NCBI RefSeq assembly: GCF_900605015.1
Contig: NZ_LR027574.1
Location: 790,139 to 854,138, forward strand
From: Olsenella sp. Marseille-P4559
GTDB lineage: Bacteria > Actinomycetota > Coriobacteriia > Coriobacteriales > Atopobiaceae
Direction of reading: 5' to 3'
DNA length: 64,000 nucleotides
The position numbers and the translations under genes are program-made. The notes beneath the pieces are model-generated. The model saw only the letters and a list, made by a program, of their open reading frames with translations, was not told where the DNA came from and did not search any database. Below, piece by piece: positions 1 to 9,679 of this stretch. The first letter of the stretch is position 1. Each line of letters opens with the position of its first letter.

Positions 1-2
1 CC

Positions 3-977
3 CTAATCCTGCTTGCGGGCATGCCGCGGCACGTAGGAAGGTGCGCACCCCCTCCTGCGTGTGACAATCCAGCGCAGGGCGAGAAGGCCCGCACCTATGC
101 CAAGGCCAAGAAGCGACAGCACGACGATGGGGGCGCCTTCGTCGGCAGGGCTGAGAAGGGGGACGTCGTTCGCCTGGCCCTGCATGTCGAGCCACTCCTG
201 CGGCACGTCGCAGCGCTCGGCATGCACGAGGAGCCTGTGCGTGTTCACGCCGTAGGGAGTGCAGGTGACGAGCGTCACGAGGTCCTTGCCCTCTTGTGTG
301 ACAAGGCTCTGCGTCTCGTTGGGAAGCACAACCTCGGTTCCGGTCACGCGGTAGGCGTGGTCCTCCCCTAGGACGCGGATGATGAACCAGTCTCCCTCCC
401 TGAGCTTGTCTATGTCACCCAGAATCTTGGCGGAGGGAAGGCCGGTGTGGCCCGCAAGGATGCAGTGCGTCGAAGCGCCACCGATCGGCAGCGAGGTGGT
501 CGGTAGATGCCCTACGCCACGGAGGAGCTGGTCGTCCGAGACCCCATGGTAGATGGGGAGGTTCACCCCGATGGAAGGAATGATGAGCTGACCCATCACC
601 CCGTCGCCCGCAAGGTTAAGGACCTTCGCGTACTCCTCGTCGGAAGGTGTCGCGTTGTTGGGGTCGAAGGGGTCCGACACGGCCACGCGTCCCTCGAGCT
701 GACGCTGGTTGAAATCTCTGGCGGTCTCCCACTCTGCGGAGAGGTCCTGCTCGGAGACCGTGGCGACGACATCCTGCTGACGCTCGCCGACCGCCTCCTG
801 TTCCCTGCGGGCGAGGTAGTCGCTCGCATAGGGGTAGAGGATTGCCGCGATGCCGGCAATGGCGAGCAGCGCGGCAATGACGAGAGCCCGCACGTTGCGT
901 CGGGCCCCCGTGGAAGGGCCGGAGGAGGCAGGTGCCCCCTCCGGCCCTCTCGATCCATGTCCGATACGGTGGAACAA
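3..977 (-). CDS. Class C (pilin-polymerising) sortase
   Basis: This is a membrane transpeptidase that joins LPXTG pilins into a covalent pilus. An N-terminal membrane segment lies at about residues 29-48. The catalytic triad is visible as His177 (GHTGLP), Cys239 (TLVTC) and Arg248 (THRLLV). A DPF motif at residues 102-104 matches the lid that covers the active site in class C enzymes. A second hydrophobic segment at about 284-305 is followed by a basic tail, also typical of class C. The gene is the last of a three-gene minus-strand operon and starts 13 bases after the pilin stop. The start used is TTG at 977 without a convincing ribosome site. A GTG at about codon 29 is possible but would remove the cytoplasmic leader. 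Confidence 0.9.
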   Translation of the reverse strand: MFHRIGHGSRGPEGAPASSGPSTGARRNVRALVIAALLAIAGIAAILYPYASDYLARREQEAVGERQQDVVATVSEQDLSAEWETARDFNQRQLEGRVAVSDPFDPNNATPSDEEYAKVLNLAGDGVMGQLIIPSIGVNLPIYHGVSDDQLLRGVGHLPTTSLPIGGASTHCILAGHTGLPSAKILGDIDKLREGDWFIIRVLGEDHAYRVTGTEVVLPNETQSLVTQEGKDLVTLVTCTPYGVNTHRLLVHAERCDVPQEWLDMQGQANDVPLLSPADEGAPIVVLSLLGLGIGAGLLALRWIVTRRRGCAPSYVPRHARKQD

Positions 978-990
978 GATGTGCGGCTGC

Positions 991-2475
991 CTACTTGGAG
1001 CGCTTCAGGCCGCGCGAGGCAACCACGCATGCGGCCCCGACAAGCGCGAGGCCACCGACGGTGATTGCGACGGTGCCCGCCTCGCCGGTCACAGGCAGCA
1101 TGGGCTGGTCGGGGTCTACGACGTTACTCGTGCTGACCAGGTAGTTGTTCTCCGTGATGTCGGTTGTGGCGGGGTTGTCCGCCTTAGCGGTGTCCTTGTC
1201 GACGGTGAACTTGACATCCTGTGCCTTCTGCTTGCCCGCGGGAACCGTGGTCTCCTTGGCCACGTAGGAGCCGGAGCCAAGGTCCTCGAAGTAGACGTAG
1301 GCCTTGCCGTTCACAATCTTGGAAGTGGATGTGATGGCATTGCCGTTCTCGTCCTTGATTTCGTTGCCGGCCTCGTCGTACAGGGTGAAGGCCGCACCCT
1401 CGAGGGCGTTCTGGTCCTTGTCGGTCTTGGGGAACACGTAGCCGTAGGTTTGGACCTTGGTCTTGTCGTCGGGCGTGACGGTGGAGCTGTCATAGGGGTT
1501 GGGGTTGAAGGTGACCCTCGCCGTGTTGCCGGTCACGTCATTCTCGTCGTGCGAGAAGGCCGCAGAGGTGAGCTTGGCGTTATATGTGATCTCGACAGAG
1601 GCACCAGGGTGTGCCAGGACAAAGTCCTTGGCGAAGTCAAAGGTGTAGCCAGTCGTCGCCTGCATTGTGGTTGCGGCCTTGAAGGCGCTTGCGTCCACGG
1701 CTGCGCCGTTCTCCCATACCACAGTGCCCCCGACCTTCACCGTGATGGAACCGGTGTCGATCTCCAGGCCGGCGGAAGGCGTGTCGCTGACGGTGAACGT
1801 GGCGTCCTTGGAGTCTGCCGGGTAGTTGGGGACGTTGGTGGTCACCTTGAAGGGCACCATCTGGCCCACCGTGTACGCGTCGGTCTTCTCCTCGTACCTC
1901 TCTCCCACGCCCTTCTTGACGGTGACTGGCTCGTTCTTGATCTCCTGGTCCGAGAGCGTCTTGGCCTTGTACGTGCCATCGGTGCCGGCAACGGGGCTGG
2001 CGTCGATCGTCGTAGGCTGGAAGACCTTCGTCTTGCCGCTCGTGGACGTGACGACGACCACCCAGTAGCCCGAGTCGAGGGTAAGCGAAGCCTTGCCGTC
2101 TTCGCCAGCGTTACCAGTCACCGGACCGGCAACGCCGTGCGCCCCATCGTTTACGAAGGCCTTCGAGTAGGCGTCGCCTGCAGCCTTCTGTGCATCGGCC
2201 GTCGTGAGCGCGCCAAGCTCGTCGATGGTGTCATAGTCGGCAGGCAACCCGGTAGCCGGCGTGTACTTGAGCACGTTGTTGCTGTCGATATAAGCGTCGA
2301 ACACCTGGTATGCAGTGACCGTGTCGCCCTTCTCCAGCCCAGTCACGTTGATCGTGGCATCATCGACATCCGTGATGCCCGTTCCGGTGGTCTTCGCGAA
2401 GGCGACCGCCGGGCTCAGCGAGGCAATGAGCGCCGCAGCGCTGAAGAATGCCCCCAAGCTCCTTCTGTAACTCAT
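991..2475 (-). CDS. LPXTG-anchored major pilin (isopeptide-fold backbone subunit)
   Basis: This 494-residue secreted protein should be the polymerised pilus shaft. It has a signal peptide ending near AVAFA, Ig-like pilin domains, and a C-terminal CnaB-type domain with an E-box (YVAKETTVPAG) that usually supplies the acid for an intramolecular isopeptide bond. The LPVTG sorting signal is at about residue 460, followed by a hydrophobic stretch and the basic tail LKRSK. The ATG at 2475 is chosen because AAAGGAGGAAGC precedes it. The frame is open further upstream but only through leaderless sequence. A canonical YPKN pilin motif is not obvious. VFPKT just before the last domain is the nearest match, so the linking lysine is uncertain. 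It lies between the tip adhesin and the sortase. Confidence 0.88.
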   Translation of the reverse strand: MSYRRSLGAFFSAAALIASLSPAVAFAKTTGTGITDVDDATINVTGLEKGDTVTAYQVFDAYIDSNNVLKYTPATGLPADYDTIDELGALTTADAQKAAGDAYSKAFVNDGAHGVAGPVTGNAGEDGKASLTLDSGYWVVVVTSTSGKTKVFQPTTIDASPVAGTDGTYKAKTLSDQEIKNEPVTVKKGVGERYEEKTDAYTVGQMVPFKVTTNVPNYPADSKDATFTVSDTPSAGLEIDTGSITVKVGGTVVWENGAAVDASAFKAATTMQATTGYTFDFAKDFVLAHPGASVEITYNAKLTSAAFSHDENDVTGNTARVTFNPNPYDSSTVTPDDKTKVQTYGYVFPKTDKDQNALEGAAFTLYDEAGNEIKDENGNAITSTSKIVNGKAYVYFEDLGSGSYVAKETTVPAGKQKAQDVKFTVDKDTAKADNPATTDITENNYLVSTSNVVDPDQPMLPVTGEAGTVAITVGGLALVGAACVVASRGLKRSK

Positions 2476-2605
2476 GCTTCCTCCTTTGTCCTTTGCCCCG
2501 CAGGGCATTTCAAGGCCTAACGCTGTACTGCAAAATCCAAGCTCGGACGTACCGGGCGGATTTCCTTGAATGAGGCGAGCCTGCAACCGATGGCGATACA
2601 CGGCC

Positions 2606-5600
2606 CTACGGGAGCCGGGAGAGGCCGGCCTTCACGACTGCGGCAGCTATCGCGCTGATTCCCGCCAGGAAGAGCGGGAGGGTTCCCATGCCCCCCGTCT
2701 GGGGCAGGCTGTCGACCACCTTCACATCCGTGACGGTGATGGAGAACTGGCCGCCAACGCTGCCGATCGTGGTCTTGGCACCGGAAAGGCTCGTGAACTC
2801 GGCCGTACCGTCACCGTTGATCTTGAGGGTCATGGCTCCCTTGGGCAGCTGGTAGCCAGCCGGGGCCTGCACCTCCCTTATGGTGTAGGTGTTGGGCGCG
2901 AGCTTCTTCGGGACGAGGATGCGTCCGGACTCGTCTGTCTCCAGCTCGACCACCTCGCTCGCAGCTGAGCCGTCCTTGGCGATGTAGCGGGGGGAGTCGC
3001 CGTCCATGAAGCTGACGGTGAACCTTGCGCCTGAGAGGGCACCTTCCTCGGTCTTGCCATCTGCCGAGACGCCCCTCTTGACGAGTGAGAAGCCGTAGCT
3101 TGGCGTGTTGGAGATGGTGAAGCCCTCGGCCATGGAGCCCGTGACATCGGAGGAGTAGCCGACGACAGGCTCCTCGACGACGGAGTAGGCGATTTCCAGG
3201 CCTGCGTCGTTTCGCTTGGGGAGGTTCTTCCACACGACGGTGAGCGCGTCGCCCGTCGCTCCTGCGGCAATGGTCCTGTCCTGGCCCTCCACCTTCACAG
3301 GTGTGCTGCCATCGACGGACTGCATGAGATGGAAGGTGATCTCTGGGTGTAGCGATGCATCCGCGTCGCCATCGTTCCACACCTTCGTCGCCTGGACCTG
3401 CACGACCGAACGGTTGGTTATCGTGGGGATGTCCACGGCGACGGCCACCTCATGGCTGGTGGAGGTTATATCGGACGTCGCCTCCGCAAAGGGTGTTGCC
3501 TCGGACGAGAGCGTGGTCACCGTGGTCGCCTGCGTCCCGAAGCTTCCGCTGGTACCGCTGCCGTGCGAAGGCTCTGCCACCGTGAACGACCCGAGAACGG
3601 TGTAGTTCCAGCTCTCCGAGGTGCGAATCGTGAAGTCATGGGACTCGCTTGTGGTGTCCCACCACTCGACGGAGCCAAAGTCCACCACGCCGTTTGTCAC
3701 CACAGCGGTCGCTCGCTGCCACCCCACGTTGTCTGAGGGAGACAGGGCGAGTCTCTGACCGTTGTACTGCATTCCCACGTTCACGGTCACGTGAAGGAAA
3801 TACCTGTCGTAGACCACATGAGTGAGCGTATAGCTCCCCGAGACATCGCCTGCGGTATGGGTTTCCTTAGAGACGGTCACGCGCACCTCGGCACTCTTGC
3901 CGCCAACCGAGACGGTATAGGCATAGGTGCCGGCATCGACGGACGAGAAGTCGACCGTCCCAAAGCTGACGTTTCCGTCTGCCCCCACCTGCGCCGATGT
4001 CTTCTGCGGCACGGGCGCGCCAGCCGCAGCCGTGACGGTGGCTGTGCCGCCAAGCCCTTCCACCTGCGCAGAGAGGATGCCGGAAAGCGTGCCATCGCCC
4101 TGGGAGAACTTCGGTGTGATGGAGGTTTCGTGCAGTCCCGAAGTCACTTCGAGTACGGCTATGTGGCTTCCAGCACTCACGCGGTACGTATAGGTCCCAG
4201 GCGCGGCTGCGGAGAAGTCAACTTTGCCGAAATTCGCCGTGCCGTCCGCACCAATCTCTGCGCTCTCTCTTTCGGGCATGGGAGCGCCCTCGGTCACAGC
4301 CGTGATGGTCGCGTCGCCCGTGATGCCCGAGGCCTTAGCCACGAGGTCACCGGCGTCATATGCCGCCGAAAGCGTCCCCTGGTCATAGCTCGTCGTTATG
4401 GTGATGGGGTCACCCACGGCCTCCGAGTCGTAGGTGGCCGTCACGATGACGCTTGCCTGCTCGGAGGTGTATACGATGCCGTCCTTGGTATAGGTCCCGT
4501 CGCCGTTGGCCTCGGCCCCGTCCGGGACCTGCTCGGAGATGGTGTAGGTGCGCGTGATGGTGCCGTCCTGGTAGCCAAAGTCCGATGGGACGAAGCCGGG
4601 AACCGAGAAGTGAGCGATGCCATCCGGTCCGTTCGTAGCCACGCCAACCTGGTTGCCGTCCGAGTCCCTGAGCACGAATGTGAACTGGCCATCCTGCAGG
4701 GAGTCTCCGACGAGCGCCTTCTTCACCTGGAGGTCGACGTTGTTGCCGCTCTCATAGGAGTTCGTGAACTGGGGGTGGTAGCTCTCGCCGCTTCCCTCCT
4801 CCGCGGAGAAGCCGCCATCCGTGTACCAGGTCTTCTGAATGCCGTAGCTGCCATCGCTGGACTGGACGACCGAGGCCTTGAGGTAGTGGACGTGTCCGTC
4901 GTACACGACGCCGTCCTTGGTGTAGGTTCCGTCCCCGTTGTCCGTGGCACCGTCTGGCACCACCTCGCGTACGCTGTAGAGGTAGGTCTTGCCGGCATTC
5001 TGGGCCCCAAGCTGCATGGCGCCAAAGCTGACGCTCCCGTCCTCGGCACAGCCCACGGTCGCTGAGGTGTAGTCGGAGCCCGTCTCATCGGCGGCGACAC
5101 GGTGCTTCGGGATGCCGATCGGCATGATAGGCGCCGCATCGCCGTCATAGTAGCCACGAAGCTCATACTGGAACTGCCCCTGGCGAAGGCTGACCTTGGA
5201 GCCACCGGACGTGAGCGTCTTCTGGGCAGAGATGGAGCCGCCGCCGACCAGGTTGTACTTGATCTTCATGTTGGAGAGCTGGTTTCCGCGCTCCAGGTAG
5301 AAGAAGTTCATCGAGTGCTTGGAGTAGTCTGCGAAGGTGTCCCCGCTCCATTCCACCGAGCCCTCGCGCCCCGCTGCCCGGAAGAGCTCCCTCAGGGTGT
5401 ACGTGCCCGTGCTCCCGCTTGTCCCCACGTCGCTGATCTTGACCTCGCCCGTGCTGAAGTCGATGTCGAGCGTCGACACGCCGTGGATGCCGCCGAGGTC
5501 TCCCACGAGTACGCCGTCGATGTAGACCCACACGTCATCATCGCCCGAGAACTCGAACTTCATGGGTGCCAGAGATCCGTCGGCCCTCTCGACGACGCCG

Positions 5601-6389
5601 CCGTAGGGCTGCGTGAAGGGAGTGGTCATGGTGACGCCGAAGTAGTGGTTGTGGAAGTTGCCAGGCCGCCAGTTCACCATGTGGCTCGTGCTGTGGTACT
5701 GCGGGGCAATCGTCGTGTCGAAGGGATAGAAGCCGTAATAGGTGCTCTCGTCTCTGCCGTCGAGGTCGTGGCTCGCGTCTGCCGGCAGCGTGGAGACCGT
5801 GAACCGTTTGGAGCCCTTGTCGAACATTGCCCAGTTGTCGGCGCTGTTGTAGAAATAGTAGCCGTCAGCGTCCTGCTGGAAGAGGTGGGTGGCGCCTGTG
5901 TAGGATGCCTTGCCGTCCTGCGATACATTCGGGTTGAAGAGATATGCAAGGGATTCCCCGCCATTGGCGGATGAAAGCACGGGGTACCCGTCTGCGCCTA
6001 GGGTGTCCTGGACGATACCCTGGGTGACGATGCGTCCGTTTGGGTAGTAGTTCGGGTCCCCTGCGGTGGCACCGACATCACCGTTATAACGGTGAAACTT
6101 GAGCCTGTGGCCAGCATTGATGCCGCGGTCTGCGGGACTCTGTCCCCAGATGGTCTCCCACCTGCTGTCGTCTTCGTCCTGGGAGGAAACCCAGTAGTCA
6201 AAGACGTTCATGGTGGAGCCGATTGGGTTAGAGACTGTCTGAAGCGTCTCCGCCCTCGCGATGACGGGACACGCAAGCACTAGCCCGAGGAGAAGAGCAG
6301 CTAGGACGCCCCCCCCCCCGAATGATTTTGCGCAGAGCATAGCCGCGGCAAGGCAAGCCTGCAAAGCGTCTGATAGCCGTCCGGTCCAT
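2606..6389 (-). CDS. Large LPXTG pilus tip adhesin with fibro-slime/PA14-like domain, frameshifted at a poly-G tract
   Basis: This is a cell-wall-anchored adhesin of about 1,250 residues. After the signal peptide comes a fibro-slime (PA14-like) module with the hallmark DDVWVYIDG...GDLGGIHG. Several CnaB-type stalk domains follow, with repeated VPDG..NGDGTYTKDG and VDFS...PGTYTY segments. The last E-box is YTIREVQAPAGY, and the LPQTG anchor lies about 33 residues from the end. The best start is ATG at 6389, seven bases after AAAGGCGG. It encodes a basic n-region ending RKIIRGGG. A run of 11 G (plus-strand C at 6309-6319) then puts the hydrophobic core out of frame. Loss of one G, or gain of two, restores a perfect signal peptide. 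In the sequenced state translation would need a weak TTG at 6364 or an ATG at about codon 9 of that frame. It is the first gene of the pilus operon. Confidence 0.85.
6309..6319 (-). repeat. Eleven-G homopolymer in the adhesin signal peptide (slippage tract)
   Basis: The plus strand reads eleven consecutive C, which is eleven G on the coding strand. The tract lies between the n-region and hydrophobic core of the adhesin signal peptide. Tracts of this length are known to change length by slipped-strand mispairing. Length 10 or 13 joins the ATG at 6389 to the adhesin frame, and length 11 does not. Confidence 0.8.
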
Positions 6390-6765
6390 CCAGTTTCCGC
6401 CTTTCAGAGGAAAACGAAGCCACGTGTGGAAGCTCTGCGTGGAAAGCAGCTGGCTGTCTGCTAGGGCCCTATAGCTTTGCGCCACCGCCTTTCGACGGCT
6501 TTGCTTTTTTCGCTTCGGTCCTTCATATTGTTTTCAGACATAGTACCTATCCGTATTGCGTTCTGCAAGACCCTTTTTTTCGATATCTGTCCGACTTTTC
6601 CGCATATCGCGGGCCCATCCATCAAGCGGTAGCCCAGGGGAGCATAAATGAAGATTCGCAGAGCTCTCGGCCTCACACATGAGTCTCACTTCATGCAGCG
6701 TACATACGAGGAAGGCTCCATGAGGATAGTCACATCGAATGAAATAGCACAATCTTAGAGACCCC
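6390..6765. promoter_or_regulatory. Divergent intergenic region between the pilus operon and thpR
   Basis: This 376-base stretch holds no gene I can support. It separates the minus-strand pilus operon from the plus-strand thpR and is visibly more AT-rich (for example 6500-6590) than its surroundings, as expected for promoters. I could not assign -35 and -10 boxes with confidence. The adhesin ribosome site AAAGGCGG lies at 6397-6404. Confidence 0.4.
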
Positions 6766-7410
6766 ATGGAATACGGCTCTCCCCTAAGGCTTCCTCGCGC
6801 AACCCAGGCACCCAAGCGGCTCTTCGTTGCGCTGCGCTTCTCAGCAGACGAGCGGGCAATGCTTGCGCAGACGCGTGACGGCGTACTTGCTAGGCTTCGC
6901 GCCGGACGTCCCACCCCCACCGAGAACATCCACCTGACGCTGGCATTCCTTGGGATGCTTGACACTTCGGGCAAACAGCGCGCCAAAGAGGCACTTGGCG
7001 TCGCGGCAGATGCATGCGGTCCCGTGAGCCTCTCGCTTGGGCCGCTTGGCGTCTTCGAGCACCGGAGTGGAGGCATTGTGTGGCGCAGCGTCTCTCGTGA
7101 GGTGGGGCTTCTCCGTCTGCAGCGGATACTCATGCGCGAGCTTTCCCGGTTGGAATTGCCCGTGGGCGAGAAACCCTTCGTGCCGCACGTGACCCTGGTG
7201 CGCGGGGCGCATCCGGCGCGAAACGAAAGATACGGCATTACTCCTGACCTGCAGCGCGTTTGCGATGAACTCTCTTCTGGGCTGCCCCCTCTTGAGACGC
7301 GCCACACAGGGGTCGCACTCATGTGGAGCCACCACCCCGAGGGCGGCAAGCTCACCTACACGCCGATTCTCACTATGCCGCTCCGCGGCGGCGAAGCGGC
7401 CGAGGCATAG
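6766..7410 (+). CDS. thpR: RNA 2',3'-cyclic phosphodiesterase (2H family)
   Basis: This is a small cytosolic 2H-superfamily phosphoesterase that opens 2',3'-cyclic phosphate ends of RNA, historically called 2'-5' RNA ligase. The two catalytic tetrapeptides are present: HLTL in NIHLTLAFLG and HVTL in PHVTLVRG. The spacing is normal and the total is 214 residues. The protein begins KRLFVALRF after an extra 17-residue N-terminus. The ATG at 6766 has no clear ribosome site. The gene stands alone, diverging from the pilus operon. Just downstream begins the deleted IS256-type element. Confidence 0.88.
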   Translation: MEYGSPLRLPRATQAPKRLFVALRFSADERAMLAQTRDGVLARLRAGRPTPTENIHLTLAFLGMLDTSGKQRAKEALGVAADACGPVSLSLGPLGVFEHRSGGIVWRSVSREVGLLRLQRILMRELSRLELPVGEKPFVPHVTLVRGAHPARNERYGITPDLQRVCDELSSGLPPLETRHTGVALMWSHHPEGGKLTYTPILTMPLRGGEAAEA

Positions 7411-7518
7411 CCGCGAAATCCGAACGGTTAAAGGCAGCTAACCGGCGATTTATTACGGAGCCATCATCTATTCGTGATTCCTCGACGCTTAAGCGTAGGC
7501 AAACGTCCGGAATTGGTC

Positions 7519-8183
7519 GTGTGCCGAAAGATGGTGTCACGGGCCGCTTCGAGATGGAAGCGGCCATTGCCTAGAATCACATTTTGCGGAATGCAGGATT
7601 CGAGAGAAAGGCAACGGCCGCCATGGACACTCTACAGGAAAGGAAGCGATGCAGAACCTGCCGTTCAGAGGCAACGGCGCGATCGACCACCTGAACGAGA
7701 TGATGAGGCGCGAGCTCGAGCACATGACCAACCAGATCATGGACTGTCAGGCCGACGCCCTGGCCTACCTGGACTTTCCCCACGGGCACCATGTCCGGCT
7801 GCGCACCAACAACGTCCAAGAGCGCGCCAACGAGAAGACAAAGCGCAGGGCGAAGGCCGGCGGCGTGTTCCCGTCGGCCGAGTCGATGATGTGCCTCGTG
7901 GGCTCGGTGCCGATGGACGTTAACGAGGAGCGGCTGGAGATGGGCTTCATCGACGCATCCTCCCTCAAGGGCATCTGCAGGGCGGAGCACGATCTCGGCC
8001 CGGTGTCCGACAACGTGATCGAGAAGGTGAGGACCTACGTCACGGCCGCCATCGAGGAGAGGCTTGGGAGGGCTGCGCGATGCTGGTGTAGAATGCAACC
8101 GGTTCCAGGCGATGCTCCGTTCGCTCGGACAGGTCTAAGCCCGCATCTCCCAAACGGAGTCGTGACACCAACAATCGGCACAC
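7519..8183 (+). mobile_element. Internally deleted IS256-type element with both terminal inverted repeats
   Basis: Left terminal repeat 7519-7539 (GTGTGCCGAAAGATGGTGTC and one more base) and right terminal repeat 8163-8183 are inverted copies with 18 of 21 bases matching. They resemble the ends of the intact element at 62193-63995, which also read GTGTCG-(A/C)GAA-(A/T)GTTGGTGTA. The segment before the coding remnant (ATTCGAGAGAAAGGCAACGG) matches the intact element's ATTCGAGGAAAGGACGATGG. The element is 665 bp against about 1.8 kb for the intact one. I found no target-site duplication. Confidence 0.75.
7649..8080 (+). pseudogene. IS256-family (mutator) transposase remnant, internally deleted
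   Basis: The reading frame joins the first about 30 residues of an IS256-type transposase (ELEHMTNQIMD, compare LLIEQVVNEVMD of the intact copy) directly to the C-terminal region. The C-terminal part reads ADALAYLDFP..HHVRLRTNNVQERANEKTKRR, where the intact copy reads ADALAYLDFPPSHWKRLRANNVQERTNREIKRR. Two of the three DDE residues and about 300 residues are missing, so it cannot be active. The true initiator at 7623 is also out of frame with this remnant. Confidence 0.8.
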
Positions 8184-8488
8184 TGCCCTATCACAATGCC
8201 AGGAGGATGCATCCGCACCGGGATGCAGGCCTCCAGCCGAGTTCAAGCGCGAGAGCGCATGAGGACGCCTAAGCAATGGTCCAATTTGGTTTGACCACTT
8301 CACCTCCTGCACCATACGCGGTCCAAGATTCCCGCCGCAGTCCCAAGCCACAACTCAGAGGCCATCAAACACACGAGTTATTCCACATGCAGCATTTTCC
8401 TGTGCGGCAGGCCCAGACATTCAAGAAAGCCGGCCAACAGCCGTGGTTGGCCTGCCCAAAACCACGAAGGCTCTCCATGGGCTTCCAG
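8184..8488. other. Intergenic stretch without a recognised gene
   Basis: About 300 bases between the deleted IS element and the end of the TldE-type gene. No reading frame here has a ribosome site or recognisable protein. I see no strong terminator hairpin for the RiPP operon that ends at 8489. Confidence 0.4.
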
Positions 8489-9679
8489 TCAGAAGGGGCG
8501 CTGGTCTGTCTCAAAGATCCCAACGCCACAGGCAAATGGCCATGCATGATGACCAGTCGGACGCACGTCCTCGAGCAGGCGGAGAATGTCGAGTGTGCCT
8601 CGGCAGCAAAACCGCTGGGAGCCCTGCCTGCACTCAAGGAGCGCCTGCATGGAAAGGTCTTGGTACTCGGCGCTGAGGGGCTTGATGTAGAGGATCTCGC
8701 ATGGCGTATCGCGTAGGACAGCCCTTGGTCGGTCAATGACAAGCTCAACCCTTTGCTTCTCAAACTGCAGCCGCCCGTCTTGCCCAATCTCTCCCCCGCC
8801 AGCAGTTGGAAGGGACAGCTGATAGCTCCTTTGCAGCGGCAGAATGTAGGCGCACAAGATTCCGCAATCTACCAGAGGCACGTCCTCCATGAGCAAGCCC
8901 TCGTCATCCACATCTCCCAACGATGAGGAGCGCCTTATGATGCTGACATCATGCCCGAGGACCTGCTCTCCCAGGGAGCCATACCCAAGGGGTTCGTTGG
9001 ACTCGATGGCACCCTCGCAAAAGGCCCCCCGCACAAACGCGCATACCGAGCCCCATGCCGTGTCAGAAAAAAGCAGCTGGCCGCGTGGCCTGCCCGCAGG
9101 AGGGGCCTCTCTTCCCAGGTCACGCGCCAAACGACTCGCGCTCTCCCCCATGTCCGAGGTGACCTCACAGCTTGCGTACATGGGAGGGTCTGCACAAAAG
9201 CATGAGGCCCGAATGAGACGCGCGCTTCTGTCAAGCTCTGTCATCGTCTTACTTCCACGCATCTCCCTGATGCGAGTCCGCCTGAACCAAAGCTCGATGG
9301 CACAATTTGTCTCGAGGCCATGCCGTGAGGCCAACATCGTTTGTAGGCGCGCGGCAAGCTCAAAGGAATCCTGCCTCGAGCCAGCACTCGCACACTTCAC
9401 CTCGGATGCCTCATCGTGTCTCGCGACATGAACGCCACGCTTGTCGGCGAGTGGACGTAGCTGCTGGATGGCAGGTACCGTCCATCCAGTCAGGTCGAGC
9501 TCAAAAGGCGCCTCCTCTCGCGCCCACTGACGAACCCAGACGCTGTTTTCCGTCACGGCAAGACAGGATTCACGCGAGAGCGTGCCTCCACGCCTTGTAA
9601 TCCCCTCGGCACTGATGCAGCACTCATAGTCAAGCGTTGTGGCGACCCGGCGCTCAAACTCAGCCGTACCGCTACTCAT
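8489..9679 (-). CDS. TldE/PmbA-type metalloprotease partner subunit of the RiPP cluster
   Basis: This 396-residue protein lies directly behind a TldD-type gene and overlaps it by four bases (ATGA). It lacks a HExxxH motif, as expected for TldE/PmbA, the non-catalytic half of the heterodimer. E. coli TldE is somewhat longer. In microcin B17 and other RiPPs the TldD/TldE pair removes leader peptides by processive cleavage in the cytosol. Here it closes a six-gene operon that begins with a precursor peptide. Sequence similarity to TldE is weak by eye. The call rests on the TldD neighbour, length and operon position, so confidence is moderate. Confidence 0.6.
   Translation of the reverse strand: MSSGTAEFERRVATTLDYECCISAEGITRRGGTLSRESCLAVTENSVWVRQWAREEAPFELDLTGWTVPAIQQLRPLADKRGVHVARHDEASEVKCASAGSRQDSFELAARLQTMLASRHGLETNCAIELWFRRTRIREMRGSKTMTELDRSARLIRASCFCADPPMYASCEVTSDMGESASRLARDLGREAPPAGRPRGQLLFSDTAWGSVCAFVRGAFCEGAIESNEPLGYGSLGEQVLGHDVSIIRRSSSLGDVDDEGLLMEDVPLVDCGILCAYILPLQRSYQLSLPTAGGGEIGQDGRLQFEKQRVELVIDRPRAVLRDTPCEILYIKPLSAEYQDLSMQALLECRQGSQRFCCRGTLDILRLLEDVRPTGHHAWPFACGVGIFETDQRPF

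Noticed and set aside
850..2520. Long plus-strand reading frame across the pilin region
   Set aside because: It lies antisense to the pilin and sortase genes in GC-rich DNA, has no ribosome site and no protein-like composition. It is a shadow of the real genes.
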